Shown: piece after piece, positions 22,166 through 31,751 of the stretch | How positions within the stretch are numbered: the first letter of the stretch is position 1 | Layout: every line of letters starts with the position of its first letter | Assembly (NCBI GenBank): GCA_004764695.1 | Contig: SMSO01000007.1 | Coordinates: 79,501 to 143,500 of the forward strand | Direction: 5' to 3' | Source of the DNA: Schizochytrium sp. TIO01 | Lineage: Eukaryota; Sar; Bigyra; Thraustochytrida; Thraustochytriidae | Length of the DNA stretch: 64,000 nucleotides | The notes under the pieces: model-generated | What the model saw: the letters and a program-made list of their open reading frames with translations, nothing else | Database searches by the model: none | What the model was told of the DNA's origin: nothing | Made by a program: the position numbers and the translations under genes

Positions 22166-23428
22166 ATGGGAAACTTACAAACTATTCTGGGCGATTGCCA
22201 ACTCGGCGAGGTCCCGGCGTACCTCCAACAGTACATTCGCAAGGGCGAATCTGGCGACGAGGCCTACATGGTCTACAACGAAAGAAGTGGGTTTCGACGC
22301 CCTGGAGATGAAGATGCATCTCATAATGATGCTAGCATGTATTACTCGGGCCCTGCCCAGCAAGTCGTGCGCGCCAAGCTTCTCGAGGAGCAGGAATCCC
22401 GCCAACGACAAGTTCTTGCAGATCTCGTGGACCTCTGTGTAGACGGTATCGACGACACCAATGCTCGTGGGAAATCAGCACTTTCGGGATCTTCAAGCTC
22501 ACGTGTAGCCCAAATGCCAGGTGGCCAGGTGTTTTCAGCCCCGAAGGTCCAACGCGAGGACCTCACCTCCGAAGTTTGGAGCGACGCAGCTGCCAAAGGC
22601 CCTGTGCGAGCAACCCCGTGGGATTCAAACAATGCTCAGAATGATAGTGATGAGGAAACCGCCCATCGCAAGAAGTCCAAGAAGAAATCTAGCAAGAAGA
22701 AGAAGTCCAAACGGCACGCTGATCTTGACAACGAGCAGGAGAATGATCGCGAGCAAGGCGAAATATCTGGCCGCGTTGAGGCCATCGTCAACTCTTATCC
22801 TGAGCCCATCAAGGAGCTCCTTCGTAAGAATAGCAACGGGCGCCACGATAAGAGCAATAATAATAGTAGTGATAAGGAAGAAGTCGTTGACCCAGATGCT
22901 GACTACGAAAGCGAAGTCGAGTCCACCGATCCTCTTTCCGCAGAACACACACAAAGTGATGCCACACGGTACTCCGGCTCAGGGAAACCTGTGGAAGCCG
23001 ACAAGGACTCAGTAGGATCAGGGTCAGGAATGATGAATGTGAATAGCAACAACAATAATAACAACAATGAGAACAATAGCAGTAACAAGGAGCAAGGGTC
23101 GCTTCGTGTTCATCGTGAGGAGGAATCCAAGCTTTTTGCGAGACTGAATATTATCGTTGCTCCCTTTGAAGAACCAAACGAGCCTATTGACGACCACTTT
23201 CTTCTAGATGCAGAGTGGTTCAGGGATTGGTCTGCCTTCCTCAAAGGTGCTGCGCGGCCTGGACCTATCGAGAATGGCAAGCTCCTCGATGGTGATGGTA
23301 AGCCATGGCCAGGCCTTGATGCAGGACAGGATTACGTGGGTATTGACAAGGTTGGCTGGAACCTTCTCAAAGACATTTATGGTGCAGACTGTGCTATCAT
23401 ACGCCCTGTCTATGACTTGTATGCATAA
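22166..23428 (+). CDS. DUSP-domain protein with putative N-myristoylation signal
   Basis: 420 residues from ATG 22166 in an ideal GCC-GCC-ATG-G context. It starts Met-Gly-Asn-Leu-Gln, compatible with N-myristoylation. A conserved-looking N-terminal segment (about 1-100, including CQLGEVPAYLQQYI) is followed by a disordered Ser/Lys/Asn/Glu-rich middle (about 120-320) with a Lys/Ser cluster near 175. The last about 85 residues (335-420) match a DUSP domain as found in ubiquitin-specific proteases: FLLDAEWFRDW, then a PGPIENGKLLDGDG turn, then YVGIDKVGWNLL and a final hydrophobic strand. No USP catalytic Cys/His boxes are present, so it is probably a ubiquitin-pathway adaptor rather than a protease (inference). 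Confidence 0.8.
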   Translation: MGNLQTILGDCQLGEVPAYLQQYIRKGESGDEAYMVYNERSGFRRPGDEDASHNDASMYYSGPAQQVVRAKLLEEQESRQRQVLADLVDLCVDGIDDTNARGKSALSGSSSSRVAQMPGGQVFSAPKVQREDLTSEVWSDAAAKGPVRATPWDSNNAQNDSDEETAHRKKSKKKSSKKKKSKRHADLDNEQENDREQGEISGRVEAIVNSYPEPIKELLRKNSNGRHDKSNNNSSDKEEVVDPDADYESEVESTDPLSAEHTQSDATRYSGSGKPVEADKDSVGSGSGMMNVNSNNNNNNNENNSSNKEQGSLRVHREEESKLFARLNIIVAPFEEPNEPIDDHFLLDAEWFRDWSAFLKGAARPGPIENGKLLDGDGKPWPGLDAGQDYVGIDKVGWNLLKDIYGADCAIIRPVYDLYA

Positions 23429-24108
23429 ATGAATGCTGATGGATATCAATCCTCCATGGGTTTTTTGTTTTGTTTTTTTCCTGGCGTAAAGTCTATGGCG
23501 TGGAGGAGCTTGGTCTGTGCTTTTTAATATTGATATATCTCAAGAGGAGACTGGATGGAAAGATATAAACCTCTTCTATACTGGTGATTGTTAGATCCTC
23601 ACTTCACATAGCGCCTTTTTGTGAGTCAAACGATTTTCTTCTCAACCTGTGCCCTCACCTGACGCATTTTTCATTTTGTTTCATCTGTTTGTTTCAGGTT
23701 CCTAGCCAAAATCTATCACTACACATATTAGCCACCCACACAACTATACAAAAAAGCACCTGGTACATAACACAATAGGGTACACTCGTTGATAGCAAGT
23801 AAGCAACTTGGCACAGTAATAACAATAACAGCAGCACAAATTAATACTAAACGCTTATAGACCTACATACTACCTTTCATTGAAATAGTCTTCATACTCT
23901 CCTAATATTCCAGCAATTTCCCTGAGCTGAATTTCCCTAGCTCAGGAATTGAATTATTGTAAAGTAAGTGTTGCGATTGAGTTTCCACAATTAAAATATT
24001 GCCGATCCCGCGTTGAAATCTTTTAGTAAGCAAAGAAGAGATTTGTCCACAACGCCATAACTTGTGATTGCCCAAATAACCCTTTTGTTTTTACTAACTA
24101 ACGCGAAC
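23429..24108. other. Intergenic, convergent 3' flanks
   Basis: AT-rich spacer between the DUSP gene and the nibrin-like gene, which point towards each other. No coding region is seen. Confidence 0.5.
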
Positions 24109-26601
24109 CTAAAGATATGTTGGGCGCACCAGAATGAAATCCTCTGCATTAGGGCGCTCTTTAGCAGCAATTTTGACTCTGGATTTGCGAAAAAAAGTTC
24201 GACCTTTTCGTACCCGAAACTCCTCTCCATCAGAACCTATGGAAATAAGCGAAGTAGAGTAATCTGCACTTGAGTTTCTTGTGTTAGACACATTCACTGA
24301 GTCCTGTTGGTCTGTTCCATTTGTCGAAGTAACAACGTTCTGTGACTTGCTCAATGATGAAGATTCGTGCGGAGGTTCTGTTTCGTCCATTGAATTCTGA
24401 ATTACACTTGGAATTGACGCTAGATTCCCAGTACGTTGTTTATCAGAGGTAAGATTGCTGCTGTCAGAGACCTGAGAAGCGGAAACCTGCGACGTTACAT
24501 ATGGCGCATGCTCCTTCTTCAGTGGCTTCGGCTTAGGCTTTGGATTGCTAAATGGATCGTCATCATCAGAATCCTCCACAACGTTATCATCCGCGTGCTT
24601 CAATCCCTTATCAAGTACTTTCGAGAAAGTACGGTCTGGATCTGATGAGACTACTTCCTTCTTCAGCCGTCTTGTGGGAGGTCCGCCGGCATGGCCAACG
24701 TCTGAATCATTGTCTTCACTACTTGAACAAACGCTACCCGGGGTGGTCGATCGCTTACGCTTGTTTGCCTGCGATGTGTGTGGCTGTGATTCCTTTTGAG
24801 ACTTTAATAGAGATGAAATGCTTGGTCCTTGTGAACGCGAGGGTACTTTTTGCCATGACTTTTTCAATATAGCCTCACCAGTCTCATTTCTTCTCGTTAG
24901 TTGCCTTTTGCCAATGTGCATTTGAGAAGAAGAAGTTGCCACGTGTTCTGTTTTCAATTTTCTCTCCGCTGATGGAGACTTCATAGAACTATGTGTGTTG
25001 TCCCTGCTTAGCTTGGTATCCTCCTTCCGTATGACCCCATGCACACTTGCATTCTTAGTGAGATTGTTTTCATCGTCATCATCGTCATCATCGTCATCAA
25101 AAAGGTCAATTGAAGGATGGGTGGTTCTTGGCCTCTCTGGACTGGCCTCAATTTTGACATGATTCAGGTTCTTTTGCTTTGGCGCTTCTGCTGCCGCGCG
25201 GATCTTGTCACGGACTTTGGAGGCTTCCTCCAGTGCATCGCAGACAAGTGCGTTGGAAAAGCTCAAGGGAACGGAGCAAAGAATATGGGTGCTAATCTCC
25301 CCAGAGTAAATGGATGGTACACCCATGAGAAAGTCCTTTACGACGTCTATCTCACTGATTTTGGAGTCAGGCATCATAACGGCGATAATTTTTTCCCCAG
25401 CATCAAGACGAGGAAAAATCTCTTCCCGCAAAAAGTGTTGTGCTAAATTGACAAAGTCAGGATCATTCAAGTTTGGCAATTTTTCTGTTTTAGCGCCTGC
25501 TGACTTTAGGACTGGGTCAAGGGTGATCACATTCGGCTCAGTCAGCAAGAATGTGAGGCCTGAGAATAGCGTTACCAGATGCTCGTTTGTCTTAAATGAA
25601 ACTTTGGCAGAAGCTTCAGGTGGCATGTAAATACTGTTTGAGGAAAAGGAAAATCCCTGGGAATTAGCCTGGCTTCGAGCAACCAGGCTAAGTCGTGCAT
25701 CCATGGAGTAGTTGGATGCATTCGAGGCGCTTTGCTGCATCTGATGCGTTGACGGAAGAAAATTCGCCAAATTCTTTCGTTCAGGTACGCTGAACCCCCT
25801 GGAGATATCAGCTCGCAAAGACATCAGCCACCTAGCCTCTACGATGGGTATGTTCTCTACAAGAGCACGTAGCATCTTAGCTGAGAGTTGTTGTGGATCT
25901 GGTCCTGTCATGACAATGTTTGGAGTTGTGTGAGGAGTCCTTCCCCAGTTGCGAAGAATTTCAACACATGGACAGTATGCTGCGAGTTGTTTAATCTCCA
26001 TTTTAGACTTGGCGCTCATGCTTGTTGCGCATACTCTGTATGGCGGGGCAATTTTATTCAAGAGAACAACAATCGAGTTGTTGTCGCTATTACTTAGGCG
26101 AATTAAGCTACCACTTTGGAGCTCCATTTTGGGACTTGGAGGGAGCAGCTCCCCTGCACTTGTCTGCACGACGACATTATACAGAGTTTGCTTGCGATTC
26201 ACAAACGACAGTTCAACTTTGCCACTATTTGTCAACTCGAGTGTGAGGTTCCCATGACGTGAGAACGAGGATTGCCATGGTCTAGGTTCCCCATTAGAAG
26301 TCATCTTATGCTGCCGATCCACCCAGTCTGGCACGGCGGCCTGAATGATATGATCCACTTTTAGTACTTCACACTTCTTCTTGACAGTGTCCATGTTCTT
26401 CAGCTCCTCTGGGTTTCGTCGCACAAGCTCACTTTTGCCTTCCCGGAGGTAATAGCGAGGCCAGGGCCCAGAGGATGAGGATGCCAATGAACCATTTGGC
26501 AATCCTCCTTTTGCGTTAGTATTAACGACCGGTTCCCCTTTCTTATTCAGAACCATGAGCTCTAGCACCCAACACATGGTATGCGATGATCCCCTGCTCA
26601 T
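24109..26601 (-). CDS. Nibrin/NBS1-like protein of the MRE11-RAD50 complex
   Basis: 830 residues from ATG 26601 (ACC-ATG-A); the frame continues upstream without ATG. Residues about 47-170 fit a divergent FHA domain (RYYLREGKSELVRRN, later WVDRQHKM in the place of the usual S-R-x-H). About 172-270 fit the first nibrin BRCT (TPHTTPNIVMTG, then IPIVEARWLM), and about 310-430 fit the second (LFSGLTFLLTE, LKSAGAKTEKLP). This FHA-BRCT-BRCT order is diagnostic of NBS1, the regulatory subunit that brings MRE11/RAD50 to DNA breaks and recruits ATM. The rest is disordered, with an acidic run of nine Asp (LFDDDDDDDDDEN) and many Ser/Lys. I cannot find the canonical C-terminal MRE11-binding KNFKxF motif; FRVRKGRTFFRKS near the end is the nearest basic-aromatic candidate, and a missed 3' exon is possible. 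Confidence 0.7.
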   Translation of the reverse strand: MSRGSSHTMCWVLELMVLNKKGEPVVNTNAKGGLPNGSLASSSSGPWPRYYLREGKSELVRRNPEELKNMDTVKKKCEVLKVDHIIQAAVPDWVDRQHKMTSNGEPRPWQSSFSRHGNLTLELTNSGKVELSFVNRKQTLYNVVVQTSAGELLPPSPKMELQSGSLIRLSNSDNNSIVVLLNKIAPPYRVCATSMSAKSKMEIKQLAAYCPCVEILRNWGRTPHTTPNIVMTGPDPQQLSAKMLRALVENIPIVEARWLMSLRADISRGFSVPERKNLANFLPSTHQMQQSASNASNYSMDARLSLVARSQANSQGFSFSSNSIYMPPEASAKVSFKTNEHLVTLFSGLTFLLTEPNVITLDPVLKSAGAKTEKLPNLNDPDFVNLAQHFLREEIFPRLDAGEKIIAVMMPDSKISEIDVVKDFLMGVPSIYSGEISTHILCSVPLSFSNALVCDALEEASKVRDKIRAAAEAPKQKNLNHVKIEASPERPRTTHPSIDLFDDDDDDDDDENNLTKNASVHGVIRKEDTKLSRDNTHSSMKSPSAERKLKTEHVATSSSQMHIGKRQLTRRNETGEAILKKSWQKVPSRSQGPSISSLLKSQKESQPHTSQANKRKRSTTPGSVCSSSEDNDSDVGHAGGPPTRRLKKEVVSSDPDRTFSKVLDKGLKHADDNVVEDSDDDDPFSNPKPKPKPLKKEHAPYVTSQVSASQVSDSSNLTSDKQRTGNLASIPSVIQNSMDETEPPHESSSLSKSQNVVTSTNGTDQQDSVNVSNTRNSSADYSTSLISIGSDGEEFRVRKGRTFFRKSRVKIAAKERPNAEDFILVRPTYL

Positions 26602-27970
26602 GGTAGCGTCGTCCTTCCTTGACGCTGCAGCGCGTCGTTGGGATATGGTTCTCCAACTACTCCCAAACAACCAAACAATTTCATATCATTATTTTAAAAT
26701 TCATTCTTAAATGAGATAGATCATTGTAGCTTTGACGATTCGGATCAAAATGATTCTCATTCACGCGCGAAGAACATGTGTGGATAAGCGAACTCGTCTC
26801 AGCGCTGTGAAGCAAGTAAAGCTATCGGGCGTGCGATCAATATTGGGGTCTTTTTAAAAGGCGGAAGGTACATATGGAGAGTTTGATATTGCAAAAAGTC
26901 TACAGCAAAGTTGTGATACGGATGACACTTTCTGTTAGCGAGGGCGTACCCTTTTTCTATTTCAGATATAGCTAGCTTGAAAAAGAAAGCTTTTCCTGTA
27001 TGGACTATGGACTACCGGCATTTGCAATTTTTTGAGAGCATTGAACATCGAAGAAGTCATGATTTCCCAATAAAAACTAAAACCTGTTCCGCAGCACAGC
27101 ATAGCACCATTTCAACTTCTTTGACGTTTTATGCCAATTGTTAAATTATCTTCGAATCTGAAGTTTTTTAATAAGCCGTTCATGGCTGAGGATTTTGAGG
27201 AGATCCTCACGCAAAAAAGCTCTTGAGAGCTGATCTGCATATCCCCAACAGCCAAAATGACAGCGACAATGACATGTCACAACACATCTCCAATCTTCTC
27301 TAAATCAAAAACGGCCCTAGGTCTGCTGGTCTTTGAACCCAGGCATGCCAAGCTTCGTGCATGTGCTTGTATGCACCAAAGGTATTTGCATCCACCTTGA
27401 CGGACGTCAGGGTCATCCGGCACCATCGTGGTGTCCTATTACTATGTTTTTCCTTATGTGGTCTCATTAATCGGAGTTTCACATCTCGCGAGTAAATACC
27501 ATATTGTAGGCGTTGCCCTCCGCGCTAGGCTTTGCGAGCCTCGTCTTAACCTTGAGTCGTCCTTCGCTACTTTGAAACGCCTCATCCACACCAGCGAATG
27601 CATTTCGTCGTATCGAATTACATAGTCTGAACGATAACATTTGTTCCTTTCTAGTTGATTTAAGGTATTGCCGACATCTTCAGCATTTCGCCCGTCAAGG
27701 CCAACCCGATGCAGTTTTCCACGAGTCTAGCCTAGAACTGGCGACATCCTTTCGATACGAGAGCCTTGCGATTCATCTTTGCTTGGGCTCGTACTGGTCC
27801 TGTTGGTGCTGCTTTTGTTATTCTTGCTAGGACCAGAAGCGGTTCAAGCACTCTTCCTATGGAAAAGGAGGAGAAACGAGCAAAATTGACGTAAACTCGC
27901 TTCTTCAGTCAAAGCGCTTCAGCAGAACCTCACTACTCGCGAGGGATCAAGGCAGAACCTCTGAGCGGGC
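26602..27970. other. Intergenic, divergent 5' flanks
   Basis: 1.4 kb between the divergent nibrin-like and sulfotransferase genes. No supportable coding region is present; the frames seen are short, start with GTG/TTG and overlap on both strands. It should contain both promoters. I see no clear TATA element in a convincing position. Confidence 0.5.
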
Positions 27971-29983
27971 ATGAGCTCTGGTGACGGCTCTGCCGGGCCT
28001 CCTGGCTCTGCGCCAGGCCTGGCCTCGTCACTTCTTCGCTTTGGCAAGCTCTACGTTGCTGCCTGGCGTCGTGAGATCGAGCAATTATGGGCGCCTACGC
28101 CTCAAGACGCTCCTGGCAACCCTCGCGACCACGCTGACTGTGCCGGTGGCGCCGCCGGCCGCTCCTCAGTTCCTGCGGGTCCAGATGCTGGCGCCGGGGG
28201 CTCCTTTGACGCTCAGGTGAAGTCCCTAGACGCTCAACATTCCTTTTCGAAGCACTCTCAAAACCATTGTCAAAACCAAAATCAGGAGTATCATACAAAC
28301 CGTCAAAGCCATCATCAAATTCGCGGGGGCAGTGCTCCTGGCAGTGCTCCTTGCAGCCAAGGGCGTGAGAGTTGCGACTGTCGAGGGTCTGGGCACTCAG
28401 TTGCCAACTCTGAGTTTGCTTTCTCACCGAGAAGAGCAGCTGCGCTCGTTGCATGTGGCGTCACGGTTCCTGCTTTGATGGTGTGGAATCATGTTGGTTT
28501 CTGGTTCGACAGCGTGTTCTATGGCGACTATAGGCACCAAGAGGTCGAGCGACCTACCTTCATCGTCGGTCACGCCCGTAGCGGCACGAACTGGGCCCAC
28601 AGGGTTTTGGCAGAGGATGACGTACACTTCACGGCTCCGCAGCTCTGGGAAATGGTTTTTGCACAATCAGTCTCCTGGCGCTTGTTATTTTTCAAGATTG
28701 CTGCTGTAGATCAGAAATTTGGGGGCTTTCTCAAACGTCTGCTAAAGAGAGTTGACCATGCTGCTATGAAGCAAACCAGAGGGCTAGGACTCAGCCAGCG
28801 AGAGGAGGATGAATGGCTCATGCTCAACATCGCTGCTTCGCAATTGGCTTCACTTCTCTTCCCACTCAACGAGGATGATCAACGAAACCTTAACTTCTTT
28901 GACTCGACACTCTCAACAAAGCAACGCCATCTCATCTTCGCCTACTACCGTCAATGCATTCAGAGACATCTCTACGCACACGAACTTATGGAGGACATTC
29001 GATTTAACGAGCGCGCCCGTCTCCGCGAACGGGCTCGATCGCTTTCCGTACGGAGTAAAGGCTCTCAACGCTCCTCGAGCGGATTCATGAGCCCCAACTC
29101 CGGTAGTGAGCTTACCTTGAGAACATTCGGCTCGCACCAGGAGCCTGTTTTTAGCAACGCTCAAGGAAGCCAAAGAAGTATGGTCGGAGCCTTACCTGAA
29201 GAGGAAGCGTTTTCTCAGCAGCAAGTTTCCAATTCACGACATTTGCAACGTCGTAGGAAGGTCAGATACTTGGCCATGAACCCCACATTTACTTTGCGCC
29301 TGAAAACGCTCTTTGAAACTTTTCCAGATGCCAATGTGGTCGTCATGGTTCGCGACCCATTCAGGGCTATCCCTTCTATGATATCACATAATGCCATGTG
29401 TGTACGCTACTTTGCAACTCCTACGGTGAGGTACCCACAGCAAACTTCTCTTACTAACATGAGCTCTCTATACTATACATACCCAGTCTTTGTTCGTAAT
29501 TGTGATCCTCGAGCAGCACGGCAAATGTGCTTTTTGCACTACGAGCTCTGTGCGGATGATTTAGTCAAGTCCTTCACAGCACTTTACGCTCACCTTGGAT
29601 TGAGCATGACGAGCCGGATGGCTGCAAGCCTCATGGACGAAGCCAAGCTCTCCAGGCAATACGCAGGAACCCATCACTACAATATTGTTGAGACCACAGG
29701 GAAAAGTCTTGAGGAGTTTATCTCTCGCCACCGCGCAGCTTTCGAGCTCTACCCAGCTTACCTCCGCGGTCTAGAGTTTGATATGCCGCAGCATACTAGA
29801 AGTCCCACAAGCCTCAGCAGTGGTTCCCTGCATTCAACCACGTCGACTATTGGTTTGGAGATGCATGCTGAGGAAGTCAGTGACAACAGCGATATTGAAG
29901 ATAGTAGTTTCAGCAATCAGGGACCAGAGTCTGACTATATAAGTGGCGATGAACCAGAAACGCCAATAGGTTATGGCTTCTAA
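27971..29983 (+). CDS. Membrane-anchored sulfotransferase-family protein
   Basis: 670 residues from ATG 27971. The N-terminal region (1-150) is low complexity, with Gly/Ala/Pro and a Gln/His/Asn stretch. A hydrophobic segment near 155-180 (ALVACGVTVPALMVW) could be a membrane anchor of type II. The sulfotransferase fold follows: the 5'-phosphosulfate loop reads VGHARSGTNW (His201, Arg203-Thr206), and the 3'-phosphate strand reads VVVMVRDPFRAIPSM (Arg461-Asp462), both typical of PAPS-dependent sulfotransferases (Sulfotransfer_3-like). An unusual Ser/Arg-rich insert of about 70 residues separates the two halves (about 350-430), and the C-terminus is acidic and Ser-rich. Substrate is unknown; Golgi carbohydrate or lipid sulfation is the usual role. 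Confidence 0.85.
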   Translation: MSSGDGSAGPPGSAPGLASSLLRFGKLYVAAWRREIEQLWAPTPQDAPGNPRDHADCAGGAAGRSSVPAGPDAGAGGSFDAQVKSLDAQHSFSKHSQNHCQNQNQEYHTNRQSHHQIRGGSAPGSAPCSQGRESCDCRGSGHSVANSEFAFSPRRAAALVACGVTVPALMVWNHVGFWFDSVFYGDYRHQEVERPTFIVGHARSGTNWAHRVLAEDDVHFTAPQLWEMVFAQSVSWRLLFFKIAAVDQKFGGFLKRLLKRVDHAAMKQTRGLGLSQREEDEWLMLNIAASQLASLLFPLNEDDQRNLNFFDSTLSTKQRHLIFAYYRQCIQRHLYAHELMEDIRFNERARLRERARSLSVRSKGSQRSSSGFMSPNSGSELTLRTFGSHQEPVFSNAQGSQRSMVGALPEEEAFSQQQVSNSRHLQRRRKVRYLAMNPTFTLRLKTLFETFPDANVVVMVRDPFRAIPSMISHNAMCVRYFATPTVRYPQQTSLTNMSSLYYTYPVFVRNCDPRAARQMCFLHYELCADDLVKSFTALYAHLGLSMTSRMAASLMDEAKLSRQYAGTHHYNIVETTGKSLEEFISRHRAAFELYPAYLRGLEFDMPQHTRSPTSLSSGSLHSTTSTIGLEMHAEEVSDNSDIEDSSFSNQGPESDYISGDEPETPIGYGF

Positions 29984-30905
29984 GTCCCTAGATAGACGCA
30001 GCACAAACCCTCATTTCCTGTTTCTATTTCATCTGTAGTATCACATGTCATGTATATAGTTGCATTTCTCTATTTTCTACGTGGGCTGTTGATAATGCAC
30101 CAAACGGAATACGATAAGCAAATATAGATTCCCATCCGTATGTTGCACATCATGGTAAAATAATCATCCAAAGATGTGCCTCATGCACTTTCTTTACTTA
30201 TTTCTTTTTTCCTCTTTTAAAAATTTATGCAAGCATCAAACTAATCAAAATTTAGTGCCTCGGGTGCTACTCTAGCCATTTGGAAAGCATGTTTGGCTCT
30301 AATACTAGCCACGACAAATCTTAACACTGGAGTGGTTACCAGTAAGTCGCTGTTTATCTTTTCTATGCAATATGGGTTAGTCTGAAGACGGAAAACCGCA
30401 TATTAAGAAGCGCAGTGGGAGAACATGTTGGCAACACAATAGTATATAATAACTTTTCTATTTTACTTCTTTATTGTTTTATTTCCACGTCTCACTTGAA
30501 ATCACATCACTCATGCCGTCTTTCGTATGGACCTCTCTCTGTCACGCGCTTGTGTTCTACGTATACTTACAGAAAACGAGTTCTGAAAATAATAAATAAA
30601 CAAAAAACATGATGATTCCAAAGAGAAGATTCATTTGACCTCAGAGGATACGTTCTACAGCGTATAAGCTCGAATCACATTCTTTTTGCCGTCATATGCT
30701 GCACATTTTAGCACTTGAATGGTTTTCCTGTATACTGTGGACATCTCTTCTCCAACTGTTACAATAAAGAAAGGAAGATACAGCATAAAATAAGTTTTAA
30801 GATTTTAATGCAATCCCCAAAAATACAATTGATGGCGAGAGAAAACATATTCATATCATTTTGCTTTAATTACGAGAAAGAATATAATGTGCACAAGAAA
30901 TCACT
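29984..30905. other. Intergenic, convergent 3' flanks
   Basis: AT-rich spacer between the sulfotransferase (plus) and the coiled-coil gene (minus). AATAAA-like signals occur near 30590. No gene is supported. Confidence 0.5.
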
Positions 30906-31751
30906 CTAGCAAACAGATCTTCCGAAGCGCCTTTCAAACTCCTCTTTCTCTAACAAAGTCTGCTCCGTCATAATATCAGCTTCGCGCTGCTGCTGTCGTG
31001 CACGTGCACGATCCTGCGCGAGCAGGATGTTCTGAATGAGTGTATCCTTCTCACGCGACCTGCGCTCAACAAAGTCCTCAGCCTCCTTCTTTTCCATCTC
31101 TGCATCGTGAGCAAGTGTTACTTCGAGTGCAAGCCGTTCGTTAGCTCTCATTTCTTCAAGGTGTTGAAGTTTGTTTTGTTCTGCTTGATGTACAAGATTG
31201 TCAAGGTGCTCCTTCTGCCGAGCAGCAGCTCCAGGCCGCTCACTCGGATGCCAGCTATCCAAGAGTCGCTCATCACGTCTCTCACGCTCATCTCTTAACC
31301 TTGCTAGACGCTGCTGCTCCTGCTCTACCTCTGTGGAATAAGTGCATTCTTGCAAATGACGCGATACATTTCGTTGCGGTCTTTTCAGAATACTAGGTCG
31401 TACGGGCTCCATCTGCTCAAAGTCTCTCACGCAATCTAAAAAGCAACCAGCAACACGAAGAAGCCTAGCAACTCGACGCTTTCCAAGGGACTCGGCTAAA
31501 ATCTCTATGGTATTACAAAGCGCAGTTGTCTCCGCGGAATGTTCAAGCGTGAGAACTCTCTTTCCTCCAACCGCAAATTGCCACGATTTCCCCAGCTCGA
31601 TACTTGCTTCTCGCTTCGCAATCTCAAAACTTCGGTCGAGTGTGCTCCTGCAAACCTCCTAGGTATGTCCACTTCAGCCAGTCCGCGCCAGCTTCGGCAC
31701 AAGCGTCGACTTAGCTCTCCTCAAGCGTGTTCTTCACTACCTGAACATCAT
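30906..31751 (-). CDS. Coiled-coil protein with 11-base first exon, function unknown
   Basis: Proposed structure: exon 1 31751-31741 (ATGATGTTCAG), intron 31740-31648 (93 bases, GTAGTG...TTTGCAG), exon 2 31647-30906, giving 250 residues. I infer the intron because the minus-strand frame stays open from the TAG before 31650 down to 30906 without any ATG until residue 83, and the only nearby ATG joins it in phase across canonical splice sites. The N-terminal 80 residues look globular (SLGKRRVARLLRVAG). From about 100 onward it is Arg/Glu/Gln-rich, nearly continuous alpha-helix or coiled coil (EEFERRFG at the end). It resembles ciliary/centrosomal coiled-coil proteins only in composition; I cannot name a family. 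If the intron call is wrong, translation could start at ATG 31412 (168 residues). Confidence 0.55.

Noticed and set aside
27300-27482. Possible tRNA (GGGTTCAAAG on the minus strand resembling a B box)
   Set aside because: The B box lacks the expected CC at the right spacing and no A box or acceptor stem is found. No tRNA or rRNA gene was recognised anywhere in the window.
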